A DNA stretch of 64,000 nucleotides from Carettochelys insculpta. Taxonomy: Eukaryota > Chordata > Testudines > Carettochelyidae. Shown here one piece after another: positions 22,005-33,294 of this stretch. The notes beneath the pieces were generated by a model. It saw nothing but the letters and a program-made list of their open reading frames with translations, was not told the origin of the DNA and did no database searches. The first letter of the stretch is position 1. Each line of letters opens with the position of its first letter. The stretch lies in the NCBI RefSeq assembly GCF_033958435.1, contig NC_134137.1, forward strand, positions 123,478,001 through 123,542,000. Direction: 5' to 3'. Position numbers and translations under genes: made by a program.

Positions 22005-23850
22005 CACCCACCTTATAGCAGCCTCATCTAAATTGTATGTGCCTAGTTTTTTGATGAGAATATCATGAGAGACTGTATCAAATGCTTTACTAAAGTCTAG
22101 GTATACCACATCTACCTCTTCTCTCCTATCCACAAGGCTCGTTACCCTATCAAAGAAAGCTATCAGATTAGTTTGACAAAATTTATTCTTTACAAACCCA
22201 TGCTGGCTGTTTCCTATTGCCTTACCACCTTCCAAGTGCTTGCAGATGATTTCTTTAATTACCTGCTCCATTATCTTTCCTAGCACTGAAGTTAAGCTGA
22301 CTGGCCTGTAGTTTCCTGGGTTATTCTCATTCCCCTTTTTATAGACGGGCACTATATTTGCCCTTTTCCAGTCTTCTGGAATCTCTCCCATGATTTTCCA
22401 AAGATGATAAAGGCTCAGATGCCTCCTCTATCAGCTCCTTGAGTATTCTAGGGTGCATTTCGTCAGGCCCTGGTGACTTGCAGACATCTAATTTTCCTAA
22501 GTGATTTTTAACTTGTTCTTTTTTTACTTCAACTTCTAACCCTACCCCTTTCCCACTAGCATTCACTATGTTGGGCATTCCTTCATCAGACTTCTCAGTG
22601 AAGACCGAAACAAAGAAGTCATTAAGCATCTCTGCCATTTCCAAGTTCCCTGTTACTGTTTCTCCCTCCTCACAGAGCAATGGCCCTACCCTGTCCCTGG
22701 TCTTCCTCTTGTTTCTAATATATTTATAAAAAGCCTTCTTATTTCCCTTTATGCCTGTAGCTAGTTTGAGCTCATTTTGTGCCTTAGCCTTTCTAATCTT
22801 TCTCCTGCATTCTTGTGTTGTTTACCTATATTTATCCTTTGTAATTTTGCCTTGTTTCCATTTTTTATACAATTCCTTTTTTATTTTGAGGTCATGCAAG
22901 ATCTCCTGGTTAAGCCAAGGCGGTCTTTTTCCATATTTTCTATCTTTCCTACACAGCGGGATAGCTTGCTTTTGGGCCCTTAATAATGTCCCTTTGAAAA
23001 ACTGCCAACTCTCCTCAGCTGTTTTTTCCCTCAGTTTTGCTTCCCATGGGACCTTACCTACCAGCTCTCTGAGTTTACCAAAATCTGCCCTCCTGAAATC
23101 CATTATCTCTATTTTGCTGTTTTCTGTTCTACCCTTCCTCAGGATTGTGAACTCTGTGATTTCATGATCACTTTCACCCAAGCTGCCTTCCACCTTCAAG
23201 TTCTCTACCAATTCCTCCCTATTTGTTAAAATCAAATTTAAAACAGCTTCCCTCCGGTAGCCTTTTCAACCTTTTGGAATAAAAAATACAATACAATCCA
23301 CGAACTTGCTGGATAGTCTGTGCCCTGCTGTATTAGTTTCCCAACATATATCTGGGTAGCTGAAGTCCCCCATCACCACCAAACCTGGGGCCCTGCTTGA
23401 CTTTGTTAGTTGTTTAAAAAAAGCCTCATCCACCTCTTCCACCTGGCTAGGCAGCCTGTAGTAGATGCCTAGCAGGATGTCACCCTTGTTTTTTACCCCT
23501 CTTAGTCTAACCCAGAGACTCTCAACATGTCCATCTCCTACAACCATCTCCACCTCAGTCCAAGTGTGTGCATTTTTAATATATAAGGCAACACCTCCCT
23601 GCTTTCTTCCCTGTCTATCCTTCCTAAGCAGGCTGTACCCTTCAATACCAACATTCCAATCATGTGTATTATCCCACCAAGTTTCTGTGATGCCAACGAT
23701 GTCATAGTTACATTTATTTATTAGCACTTCCAGTTCTTCCTGCTTAGTACCCATACTTCTTGCATTTGTATATAGGCATCTAAGATATTGATTTGATCTT
23801 GCCTCCCTGCTTTGCCCTGACCCTCTTTTTACTCTGACATTGTTGCCCAT
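21990..23850 (-). pseudogene. CR1 ORF2: APE endonuclease and partial reverse transcriptase
   Basis: ORF2 would nick the target and reverse-transcribe the element RNA. Endonuclease motifs seen are [35 protein letters not shown] (Ser where Asn is usual) and [12 protein letters not shown] motifs are [35 protein letters not shown] and VVYLDFSKAFDTVSHDILI. The frame from 23850 to about 22400 is continuous apart from stops at 23266-23268 and 22822-22824; a frameshift near 22400 moves the RT into the frame of 22391-21990. The protein ends after the AAIRW region, before the expected SGVPQGS and FADD motifs, so no active RT could be made. Confidence 0.88.
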
Positions 23851-25130
23851 GCTGCCTTCCGTTTCTGACTCATCTCCCAGGTTTCCATGTTCTCCACTTA
23901 CGTGTGGGCTTTGCTCCCCTGCCCCCGTCGAACCTAGTTTAAAGCCCTCCTCACTAGATTAGCCAGTCTGTGTCCAAATACGGTCTTTCCCCTACTCGAA
24001 AGGTGAACACCATCTCTGCCCAGCAGTCCTTCCTGGAATAGCATCCCATGGTCAGGGAAGCCAAAGCCTTCCTGGCGACACCATCTTTGAAGCCAGGCAT
24101 TCACCTCTAGGATGCACCTGTCTCTGCCTGGGCCCCTACCACTGACAGGCAGGATTGAGGAGAATACCACCTGTGCCCCAAGCTCCTTCACCCGTGCCCC
24201 CAGAGCCCTGAAGTCACTCTTGACCTGCTCAGCATCATACCCCACAGTATCATTAGTGCCCACATGGATGAGAAGCATGGGATAGTAGTTAGAGGGCCTC
24301 ATAATCCTCGACAACGCCTCCGTAACATCTTGGATACGGGCCCCAGGAAGGCAGCACACCTCCCGAGATGAAATGTCAGGGCGACAGATGGGCGCCTCCG
24401 TCCCCCTCAGAAGAGAGTCCCCAATGACCACTACTCTACGTTTCCTCCTCGCAGTGCTGGCAGCAGACTTCCCAGCCTTGGGGGTATGAGGCTTCTCCTC
24501 TGCTGTACAGGGTGATTCTTCGTCTCCTGTATCAAGTACAGCGTAATGGTTTCCTAGTACCACAGTGGGAGTGTTCTGAGCAGGGGTGGAACACTGCCTG
24601 CTGCCAGAAGTAACAAGCTGCCAGTGTCCACCCTGATCTATCTCCTCCTCCACCAGTGATTTATCAGCTGTCCTGCATACTGGGACAGTCACCTCAGCTG
24701 TCTCCACATGAATACTGTCCAGGAACTGCTCATGGAGTCGGATACTCCTCAACCTGGCTACCTCCTCCTGTAGCTCCTTCACCTGTCACCTGAGAGATTC
24801 CACCAGCAGACACCTTTCACACTGGATGGTCCCCACAGCCTGGATATCAGTGAGTGGGAATTGCAAGCTACAGTCCCTGCAAAGCCACACCAGGATCTGG
24901 GTAGAGGCATCCACGGTCAGGCAGTCTGTCTGGCTACAGACACAGGTGGAGGAGACAGCAGTAGTGGTGACACAGGTGTTGCGGGTCTTCCTAACCATCG
25001 TAGGCCTCCCTCTGTCAAACTCCCTCTTAAACTCCCCTGTCTGCTTCATTCCCCTGGTCGCCCTTGCCCCTGGCTTTTAAAGGTTCCTGGCCTGGGTCAG
25101 ACCCTCCTCCTGTGAGTCACACAGGGGAAG
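22005..25130 (-). mobile_element. CR1 LINE retaining 5' region, ORF1 and half of ORF2; 3' half missing
   Basis: Read leftwards, the element has a 5' leader (to about 25130), ORF1 (25049-23934), ORF2 endonuclease (23850-22822) and the front of the RT domain, then stops abruptly near 22005. LINE copies normally lose their 5' end because copying starts at the 3' end. A copy keeping the 5' end but lacking the 3' half must have been cut by a later deletion or rearrangement. It is much less mutated than the CR1 copies at 6.2 and 14.7 kb. Confidence 0.88.
23934..25049 (-). pseudogene. CR1 ORF1: Cys-rich finger plus SGNH esterase domain, one internal stop
   Basis: ORF1 proteins bind element RNA. The first 87 codons (25049-24789) end in a Cys-rich module: CVCSQTDC, LCRDCSLQF and IQCERCLLVESLR. 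After a single TGA (24786-24788) the same frame continues to 23934 with a short coiled-coil-like helix (VKELQEEVARLRS). Next come a charged linker and an SGNH hydrolase fold: VVVIGDSLLRGTE (nucleophile Ser block), LPGARIQD, LLIHVGTNDT (Asn block) and GRDGVHLSSRGK (Asp and His block). The catalytic Ser, Gly, Asn and Asp/His positions all look intact. A finger-bearing ORF1 is known for turtle CR1, and esterase-type ORF1 for CR1/L2 elements. Apart from the stop this frame is undamaged. Confidence 0.87.
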
Positions 25131-26399
25131 CCAATCAAGGGAACAAAGGAATGACAGCTTTATTCTAGCTAGACATTTACACAGAAACTGGAGCACCCGC
25201 TCCTCAGCACAGAATTGCACTGCTATTGTACTCCTCAAAGAGTCACTGTGAAACTATGTTGAGGACAGATTAGGTTAATTTTATTTGGCGTGTGTATAGG
25301 TCTTTGTATGTTCACAACCTGATATGTTTATTATTTGGCAGAGGGGGAAACTGAGTTGGAAAATGACATGCCAAAAGTCAGGCAGTGAGTCAATAGCAGA
25401 GTTGGAGTTAGAGTTCATGATCTCTGAAATCTCAGCTCCAGGCTTTTTCTTTTCGATCTCACGGTATGCGACTTTGGGAACACGTCACTGCTGCACAGTG
25501 GAGAGAGAAGCTAGCCTATTTATTCTGATTTATAAACTGCCAAAGGTTGCCCATGTGACATGCTGGGCACTGCTGACAAATATTTAGCCATAAAGTGAAT
25601 CAATATAGCTTTTAACAACATTAATAACTAGAACTCATTTTTAACTCATTTTTCCTCCACAGATATCAGCAGTGCTTGATTAAGCTAGAAACTTGTATGA
25701 AGTTTTATAAAATGTTTGAAGAATACTTGGCATTGTCAGAAAAACCATTGTGCTCCAAGTAGACTAGTGTAGTGCCAGAATCTCATTTAGAGCTGTGAGC
25801 AGATCTTTGCACATGGTAAAAATTCCCAGGTAACATTCTGTTTTTCATGTTCATTTCCTTTCAAATTTAAAGTGAAGAATTGTAGTCTAATGCTGTATCA
25901 CCAGCAGCACTTGAATGCTGACTCTCCATTGCAGCCTCCAGAGGGAGAGACTGACAAATGCTCACAGAGGGGTCAGCAACCAAAAAAGCAAGAGTCATTT
26001 TTTTTTTCAAATCCAGTAAAAAACTCAATGATTCAAGAGTGATGATGCATGTGAGTATGAGATGGTCCTTAATAAATAATAGCAAACCATACTTTTTGTA
26101 ACCCCTATTTTAAGAACAGTGCACACACATATCCCACAATGCACTGCATACATTAAAGGGCGAGTTATCCAACGTTTCGAGATCACACATCATTTGCTAT
26201 TTAGATAGGTGTTGTTCACTGCTGGGCTTTTAGATGTTCCCCAAAATATGGAAAATAATCAGGAGGTGTTTTATTCACTTTGCAATTATAGTGTTGGGAG
26301 CCACAAAGACATCCTTAAAGATCTGCAAGGGGCTCCAGAGCTGCAGATTGTGGATCCATGTACTAGCGTGATCATTATTGCTCTGATATAATGACACAT
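25131..26399. other. Unassigned AT-rich DNA
   Basis: No gene or repeat could be supported between the CR1 and the next LINE. Confidence 0.4.
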
Positions 26400-27350
26400 A
26401 AAAAAGGGAAAGTGTGGACTAGCAATCGGATGACAGTTCATTGGTCTTTTCCCACATATCACTACAAAACAGAGGTGTGTCTGGGGTGTACAGGGAGCGG
26501 TAGTACCTCTGTTGGAGGGACTTGTCGTACCTCTTTGGGGGTAGTCTGTCCACTTTGGTCCCCACCTGTCACTCAGCTCTCACTTGTGGCTCCAGGTGGC
26601 TGGAGCATGCGCAGTGACCACACCCCAAGCAACGGCTTCGACAGGCCGGCCAAACCAGGTGAGTGTAACCGATGGGGCTCAAACCCTCGGTGAATTTTCG
26701 GTGAATTTAGGGATGTGCCTACCCAGCATGCGAAGTCAGTTCTGGCGGACTGGGCAGAAGAGATCATTTAGCTCCAACGGCCAAGAAGGTGGTTCTGCAA
26801 TGCTCTGTGGAAAGTGAAGGGCTTGACAAGGCACGAAAGACATCAAGGCCATCCAGCCTTGTCAAGCCCATCCACTGCAACCAAAGAAGTTACCAGTCGT
26901 GACGATTCTACGTACCACTGGTGCCTGGCTTCCAAGGTTGAGAGAGTGGGATTGCTCCCGTGCAACAGCTCTACCACTTAGAAAGCTTTCACGCACAGGT
27001 CCTGTGCGAATCATCATATCATATCACCCAAGTCCTGCAGCGATGGGGGAGGGGTGAAGCGACAGGTGGCAGTCACCACTGGGAGTCGTGGTCTCAATCC
27101 TACACGTAAGCGGCCTGGGGACAAGTGGTGGTCCAGCTCTGTACCTGGGGCAGCAGAGTTGCCCAGCAGCATCCCAGGCATCTGAGCAGTCCTGTTTAGG
27201 ACAGCACTGCTCACCCTAGTAAGGGAAGGGCCTAGAAAAGGTGGCCTAAAAATTGCCAACCCTACAACAACAACAACAACTGGCCAGCAAGCCACAGCTG
27301 GCAGTTCAACCCTACTTGCAGTTGAAACCAAAAGAAAAATTTGAGAAAAC
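26400..27350 (+). mobile_element. Probable 5' leader of the LINE at 27-30 kb
   Basis: This is a more GC-rich, stop-rich stretch upstream of the endonuclease. It has a (CAA)n run near 27263-27280, and its last bases lead directly into the translated WNVRTL start of the endonuclease. It is assigned to the LINE by position and composition; no coding function is visible. Confidence 0.4.
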
Positions 27351-27354
27351 TTAA

Positions 27355-30300
27355 CTTTGGTGTATGGAATGTTCGTACTCTCATGGATTGAGAAGCTGTT
27401 GCAAGACCTGAGAGAGGGACAGCTCTCATTGTTTGTGAACTAGACCTCTATAACATCAATATAGCAGCATTAAGTGAAATAAGATTGGCTGGGGAAGGTT
27501 TCTTGAGTGAACCAGGAAGTGGTTATACCTTCTTCTGGAAGGGCAAGACTGAGACAGAGGCTAGAATACATGGAGTCGGTTTGGCAATAAAAACCTCATT
27601 GATGTGTCAACTCCCAGACCTTCCAGTGGGTATCAATGTAAGATTGCTGAAGCTACGGTTCCCACTAAATGCCAGATGTCATGCCACCATCATCAGTGCA
27701 TATGCACCCACTCTAACATGCCTTGACAACTCAAAGGAACAATTCTATGAAGATCTCAACAGACTGATCAAGGCCACACCTGCAACAGATAAACTACTCC
27801 TATGTGGAGATTTCAATGCCTGAGTCAGGGCTGACAATGAGAACTGGAAAGGAATAACCAGGCCACATGGTGTAGGCAAAATGAACAGCAATGGACTACT
27901 CCTTTTGAGCCTTTGTTCTGAAAACGACCTGACTATTACCAACACTCTGTTCTGACAAGCGGATAAATACAAAACAACGTACAACAACCCTAGGTCCAAA
28001 CAGTGGCATCTGATAGATTATGCCATTGTCAGAAGGCGAGAGATCTGAGATGTACTGATCACCAGAGTAATGCAAGGCGCAGAGTGCTGGACAGATCACA
28101 GATTAGTCAGGATGCCTCTTCAACTTTACATCTCTCCCTCTCGGCATAAATGCCTTAAGCATGTGCGACCTGCTTTTAACATAGCCAAACTGAAGGATGC
28201 TCAATGTTTCAACAAGTTTCAGAAGAGTCTTGATGACAAATTAACATCCCATGGTGAAATGATTGGTACTGTAACCGGAAAGTGGGATCAGTTCAAGCAG
28301 ATAGTGACTGACACAGCAGTAACATCACTTGGACCAAAGAAAAGAATACATCAGGATTGGTTCGATGAGAACCAAGAAGAAATATGTTCAGCACTGGAAG
28401 TAAAGAGAAAAGCCTTTATTAAATGGCAGAATGACCCCTCCTGAGTCTCCAAACGGGACCATTTCAAGCACCTTCAGAGCAAAACACAGAAAGACCTCCA
28501 TCAGATACAAGACAGCTGGTGGGAGAGCAAAGCCAAAGAAATTGAGTACTATGTTGAGACCCACAACTCAAAGATATTCTTTAGTGCTATTAAGACTGTC
28601 TATGGACCTTTTAAACCAAGGACTACCCAATTGCTCTCATCAGACAACACAACGCTGATCAAGACAAAGAGGGCACCAATGAAAGATGTCAAAAACACTT
28701 TAGCAACCTCCTTAACAGACCATCAACCGTAAATAATAACGTCCTCAATGAAATTCCACAACCACCCGTCCTGACAGATCTTGACTTTCCACCCACTATA
28801 GATGAGATTAAGAAAGCTGTTAGCCAGATGAGTTCTGGAAAATCTCCTGGAAAAGATGGGATACCAGCAGAGATATATAAAGCGGCAGGTCCAGCAGCAC
28901 TAGCAGCGTTCCATAGCATGATCATCAGCATCTGGGAGGATGAAAACATACCACAGGACCTGCGCGATGCTATTATTTTCTCCCTTTTCAAGAATAAAGG
29001 CAGCAAAGCAGAATGTGGAACTACAGAGGCACATCACTCCTCTCCATTGGAGGGAAGATCATCGCCCGCATTATCTTGAACCGCCTAACAGCCAGTATTT
29101 CCAAGGCAAATCTACCTGAATGTCAATACGGTTTTCGACCTGGCTGGAGCACAGTCGACATGGTGTTTGCTGTCAGACAAATACAAGAGAAGTGCATTGA
29201 ACAGAACATGCACCTGTATGCTGTCTTCATAGATCTGACAAAGATGTTCGATACCTTCAACAGGGAAGCCCTTTGGACTATTCTCATACGATTTGGCTGC
29301 CCAAGAAAATTTGTCCAGATTATACGACTTTTCCATGACGGCATGACAGGCAAAGTACTGTCTGATGGAGCCACATCAGCCCCCTTCAACATCACCAACA
29401 GCATGAAACAAGGATGTGTTCTCGCTCCTGTCCTATTTAAGCTGTTCTTTGCATGCATCCTTAACCAAGCAATGAAAGATCTGGACTGAGGTATATACTT
29501 GAAATACCGGCATGATGGTTCACTTTTTGACCTCCATTGCCTGAATGCAAAGACTAAGATAGTGCAGAAACTCCTTTCTGAGGCACTCTTTGCTGACTAC
29601 TGTGCCCTTATGGCTCACACTGAAAACATCTTCAGCCCATTGTCAACAAGTTTGCTGAGGCCTCACAACTTTTCAGACTAACTATCAGCCTTGGAAAGAT
29701 AGCTCTCCATCAACCTGCACCTGGATCAAATGGTCCTGTCCCGAGTATCTCCATTGATGGCACTCATCTTAAAGTAATGGAGAACTTTAAATACCTGGGT
29801 AGTGTCATATCCAGTGATGGATCCCTGGATAATGAGATCAACGTGTGAATATCCAAAGCGAGCCCGGCACTTGGCTGTCTGCGTGTCAAAGTTCTAAACC
29901 ACCACAACATCCAGATGTCAACAAAACTGCTTGTGTACAGAGCTGCTGTTCTCTCATCTCTTTTGTATGGGTGCGAAACATGGACACTATATAGGTGTCA
30001 CATCAAGCAGCTCGAAGCATTCCACACGCGCTGTCTCCATAACATCATGAAGATCCGCTGGCAAGACAAAGTGCCCAATCTTGAGGTCCTCGAGAGAGCC
30101 CAGATGACAAGCATCGAAATGATGATTATGAAGTCACAACTACGTTGGACCGGTCATGTCAGCCGCATGGATGCCAACAGATCCCTCACCAGCTTCTGTA
30201 TGGCGAACTCTCCCAGGTCATCCGGGGTATAGGTCGTCCACGGAAACACTACAAGGATACCATCAAAGCCAATCTGCAGTACAGCAGTATCAAACCTAGG

Positions 30301-30543
30301 GACCTTGAGGACGCTGCCAGTGACAGAACACAGTGGCGTGCAACAGTCAGAAATATCTGCATTGCTTTTGAGGAAGACTGCTGCCGGCATCCACAAGAGG
30401 CACGCGAACGACATCACAGAGCATCAGCAATTCACAACCCACTGATTGTGAACTTCCCATGCATCATCTGCGGCAAAATGTGCACCTCTAGAATTGGCTT
30501 ATATAGTCACCAGAGGGCACACCATGAGACCAATAACAGATGA
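27355..30543 (+). pseudogene. Second LINE ORF: APE endonuclease, reverse transcriptase, C-terminal C2H2 finger
   Basis: The polyprotein starts near 27370 with WNVRTL, then INIAALSEIRL, SGYTFFWKGK, HATIISAYAPTL and LLLCGDFNA (about 27800-27823). A TGA follows, then HLIDYAIVRR and ECWTDHRLVRM. The RT has SGKSPGKDGIPAEIYKA, a frameshift near 29010, GKIIARIILNRL, YGFRPGWSTVDMVFAVRQIQ, AVFIDLTKMFDTFNREALW and MKQGCVLAPVLF. The YADD position reads FADY (about 29586-29597), so the second catalytic Asp is lost. LLYGCETWTLY and RWTGHVSRMD lie further on. The C-terminus has CIICGKMCTSRIGLYSHQRAH, a C2H2 finger, before the stop at 30543. More than five stops and frameshifts are visible. It is not CR1; the family is APE-type and RTE/L2-like, clade uncertain. 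Confidence 0.85.
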
Positions 30544-30600
30544 TCTGCACAGATTTGTCATCATTGGATCGATGGACTACCATTACTATAAAAGAGAAAT
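30544..30600 (+). mobile_element. 3' tail of the second LINE
   Basis: TGTCATCATTGGATCGATGG and ACTACCATTACTATAA follow the stop closely and look like a short 3' UTR with an ATC/CAT-rich end. No poly(A) is present. Confidence 0.45.
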
Positions 30601-32030
30601 AGAGTAGATTACACAAGTGATATCCCCTGTGGACAGGCTTGTGCCAAGTCCACTGAGATAGAGCTGCCCTATTGTAACACTTTTCTGAATACCAAAACAA
30701 TACCAAAACTTTTCTGAATATGCTCTAATTTGATAGGAGTGAGCTCTCCTGTCAGCATAGCTAATTCTCCTTTCAAAAGGCAGTAACTATATCAGCAAGA
30801 GAAGCTCTCTAACTAGCATAACACTGTCGACAGCAAGGATTAGGTCAATATCAATGTGTTGCTCAAGGGTGTGGATTTTTCACACTGCTGAGTGATATAA
30901 TTATACCAATATAAGTCTGTAATTTACACTAGACCTTCGAATGCCATTAAGAGGAGCCCCCAGCTAAAATAAGACAGCCTTTCAACAATGCAAATGCTTT
31001 CCAGACAGCTAGAGCAAACATATTATGTAATTTGGTGAACCCACAGAGTTCAGAATCAGTATTATCAGGGCTAGGGGAGAAGCAAGGCTTCATATTTACC
31101 CAGTGTCAGTGGTAAGGAAAAAGGTAAAGCACTACAGTCCAGCTGTTGTAGTCACTGTAGAAAGAGCAAACCACCAGGCAGGGGCAGGCAGTGGTGAAGC
31201 AATTGATGTTCTGTCTGCATGTGCCACCATTAAGCAAAGAAGAAAACCCATTTTTGACAACCAAACAGAAAAAAAATCATTGTTAAGACAAGGGTACAGA
31301 AGACCTCAGTGCACCTAGCTCATTGGAGAGAGCCCCAATGAGCAGAATTAGCTCCATCAATCAGCACATATTACTTTGGTCCCTGGGCCTAACATGGATT
31401 CCTGATCAATGGCCCTACTACACAATTTTTAAATATATCTCAGTTAACTGGAGTGTACTGCAGAGTGCTTCAAAAATTCCACCAATCCTGTAATGATTGA
31501 AAACAAATAGAATATTTATCACATACGTACTTGGGAGCGATTTCTAGAGACCAACCTATGCTCTCTATTGGCACATTCTTCTGAACAGGGTACAGAAATT
31601 AAATACCTGGTTGGTGTAATAAAGATGTGATACAAAGCTATGCTAACGAGAGTAGTTTTTATACCCTGATGCCAGTCACCTGACAGGAGTCAGGGTTACC
31701 TTGCAGGAATAAATTCAATGACTCCAAGGCAGCTGTTTTAATTTAAACAAGAAGAATTAGTGTTGAGAGGGACAAGCTTGAAATTCAAAACATGGAGTTT
31801 TACTTTAAGGTACTCTATTTTACCCACAACAACAGTTTGTAAAACTTTATCAGAATCTTTCAACTGAGTTGAAAATGTTTCCTGAAATCTTAGTTATTGC
31901 TATATTGTACTTTTCTGTCAGGCACATTTTAAATAGCTGCAGCAGCCTGTAGTTATTTCCACCGTATATTAATAATGGATGCAATATGGGGTAAAGGGCT
32001 TCTTTTGTTAAACAGCATCACCTGACACAC
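30601..32030. other. Unassigned DNA
   Basis: The short open frame at 31103-31318 shows no domain. No repeat family could be supported. Confidence 0.4.
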
Positions 32031-32033
32031 AGT

Positions 32034-32743
32034 GGCTGCGTCTACACGTGCACGCTACTTCGAAGTAGCGGCAGTAACTTCGAAATAGCGCCCGTCACGT
32101 CTACACGTGTTGGGCGCTATTTCGAAGTTGAAATCGACGTTAGGCGGCGAGACGTCGAAGTCGCTAACCCCATGAGCGGATGGGAATAGCGCCCTACTTC
32201 GACGTTCAACATCGAAGTAGGGACGTGTAGACGATCCGCGTCCCGCAACATCGAAATAGCGGGGTCCTCCATGGCGGCCATCAGCTGGGGGGTTGACAGA
32301 TACTCTCTCTCCAGCCCTTGTGGGGCTCTGTGGTAACCGTGGGCAGCAGCCCTTAGCCCAGGGCTTCTGGCTGCTGCTGCTGCAGCTGGGGGTCCGTGCT
32401 GCATATACAGGGTCTGCAACTAGTTGTTGGCTCTGTGTATCTTGCACTGTTTAATGAAAGTGTGTCTGGGAGGGGCCCTTTAAGGGAGCGACTTGCTGTT
32501 GAGTCCGCCCCGTGACGCTGTCTGCAGCTGTGCCTGGCTCCCTTATTTCGATGTGTGCTACTTTGGCGTGTAGACGTTCCCTTGCTGCGCCTATTTCGAT
32601 GTTGGGCTGAGCAACGTCGAAGTTGAACATCGACGTTGCCAGCCCTGGAGGACGTGTAGACGTTATTCATCGAAATAGCCTATTTCGATGTCGCAACATC
32701 GAAATAAGCTATTTCGAAGTTGGGTGCACGTGTAGACGTAGCC
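32034..32743 (+). mobile_element. 710-bp Harbinger MITE, copy B
   Basis: It has the same length and structure as the MITE at 15468, flanked by AGT on both sides (32031-32033 and 32744-32746). By eye about eight single-base differences and no indels separate the two copies, for example GAGGGGATG against GAGCGGATG and GACCCTG against GACGCTG. This implies a recent common source. The orientation is the same as copy A. Confidence 0.93.
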
Positions 32744-33159
32744 AGTATGTTATTCAAGTTATAGAAAACTATGAATGCTTTGTGTCTGAAAAAGATGTCT
32801 TATGATATCATCCAGATGTTACAAGAAACTCAGATTGTGTAGATTAAGCTACAGCAGTGATTGTGGAATTTACCCACCCTTTTAAATACAGATCACAGTT
32901 TGGTAGTTTAACACTTCCTGGCTACGTCTACACGTGAAGCCTACATCGAAGTAGCTTATTTCGATGAATAACGTCTACACGTCCTCCAGGGCCGGCAACG
33001 TCGATGTTCAACTTTGACGTTGCTCAGCCCAACATCGAAATAGGCACAGCGAGGGAATGTCTACACGTCAAAGTAGCACACATCGAAATAGGGATGCCAG
33101 GCACAGCTGCAGTCAGGGTCAACGGGCGGACTAGTGCTTCCGGGGCAACAGCTAGCCGC

Positions 33160-33176
33160 TCCCTTAAAGGGCCCCT
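33160..33176 (+). promoter_or_regulatory. TTAAAG box upstream of the copy 2 transposase
   Basis: TCCCTTAAAGGGCCCC lies about 75-90 bp upstream of the ATG at 33249, in the same place as in copy 1 and in the MITEs. Confidence 0.45.
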
Positions 33177-33248
33177 CCCACATACACTCAGCCTGCACAG
33201 CACGCGGTCTGAGGAGCCATAGGAACAGAGACCCCGAGCGCCGCAGTC

Positions 33249-33256
33249 ATGGACCC

Positions 33257-33294
<38 letters not shown>

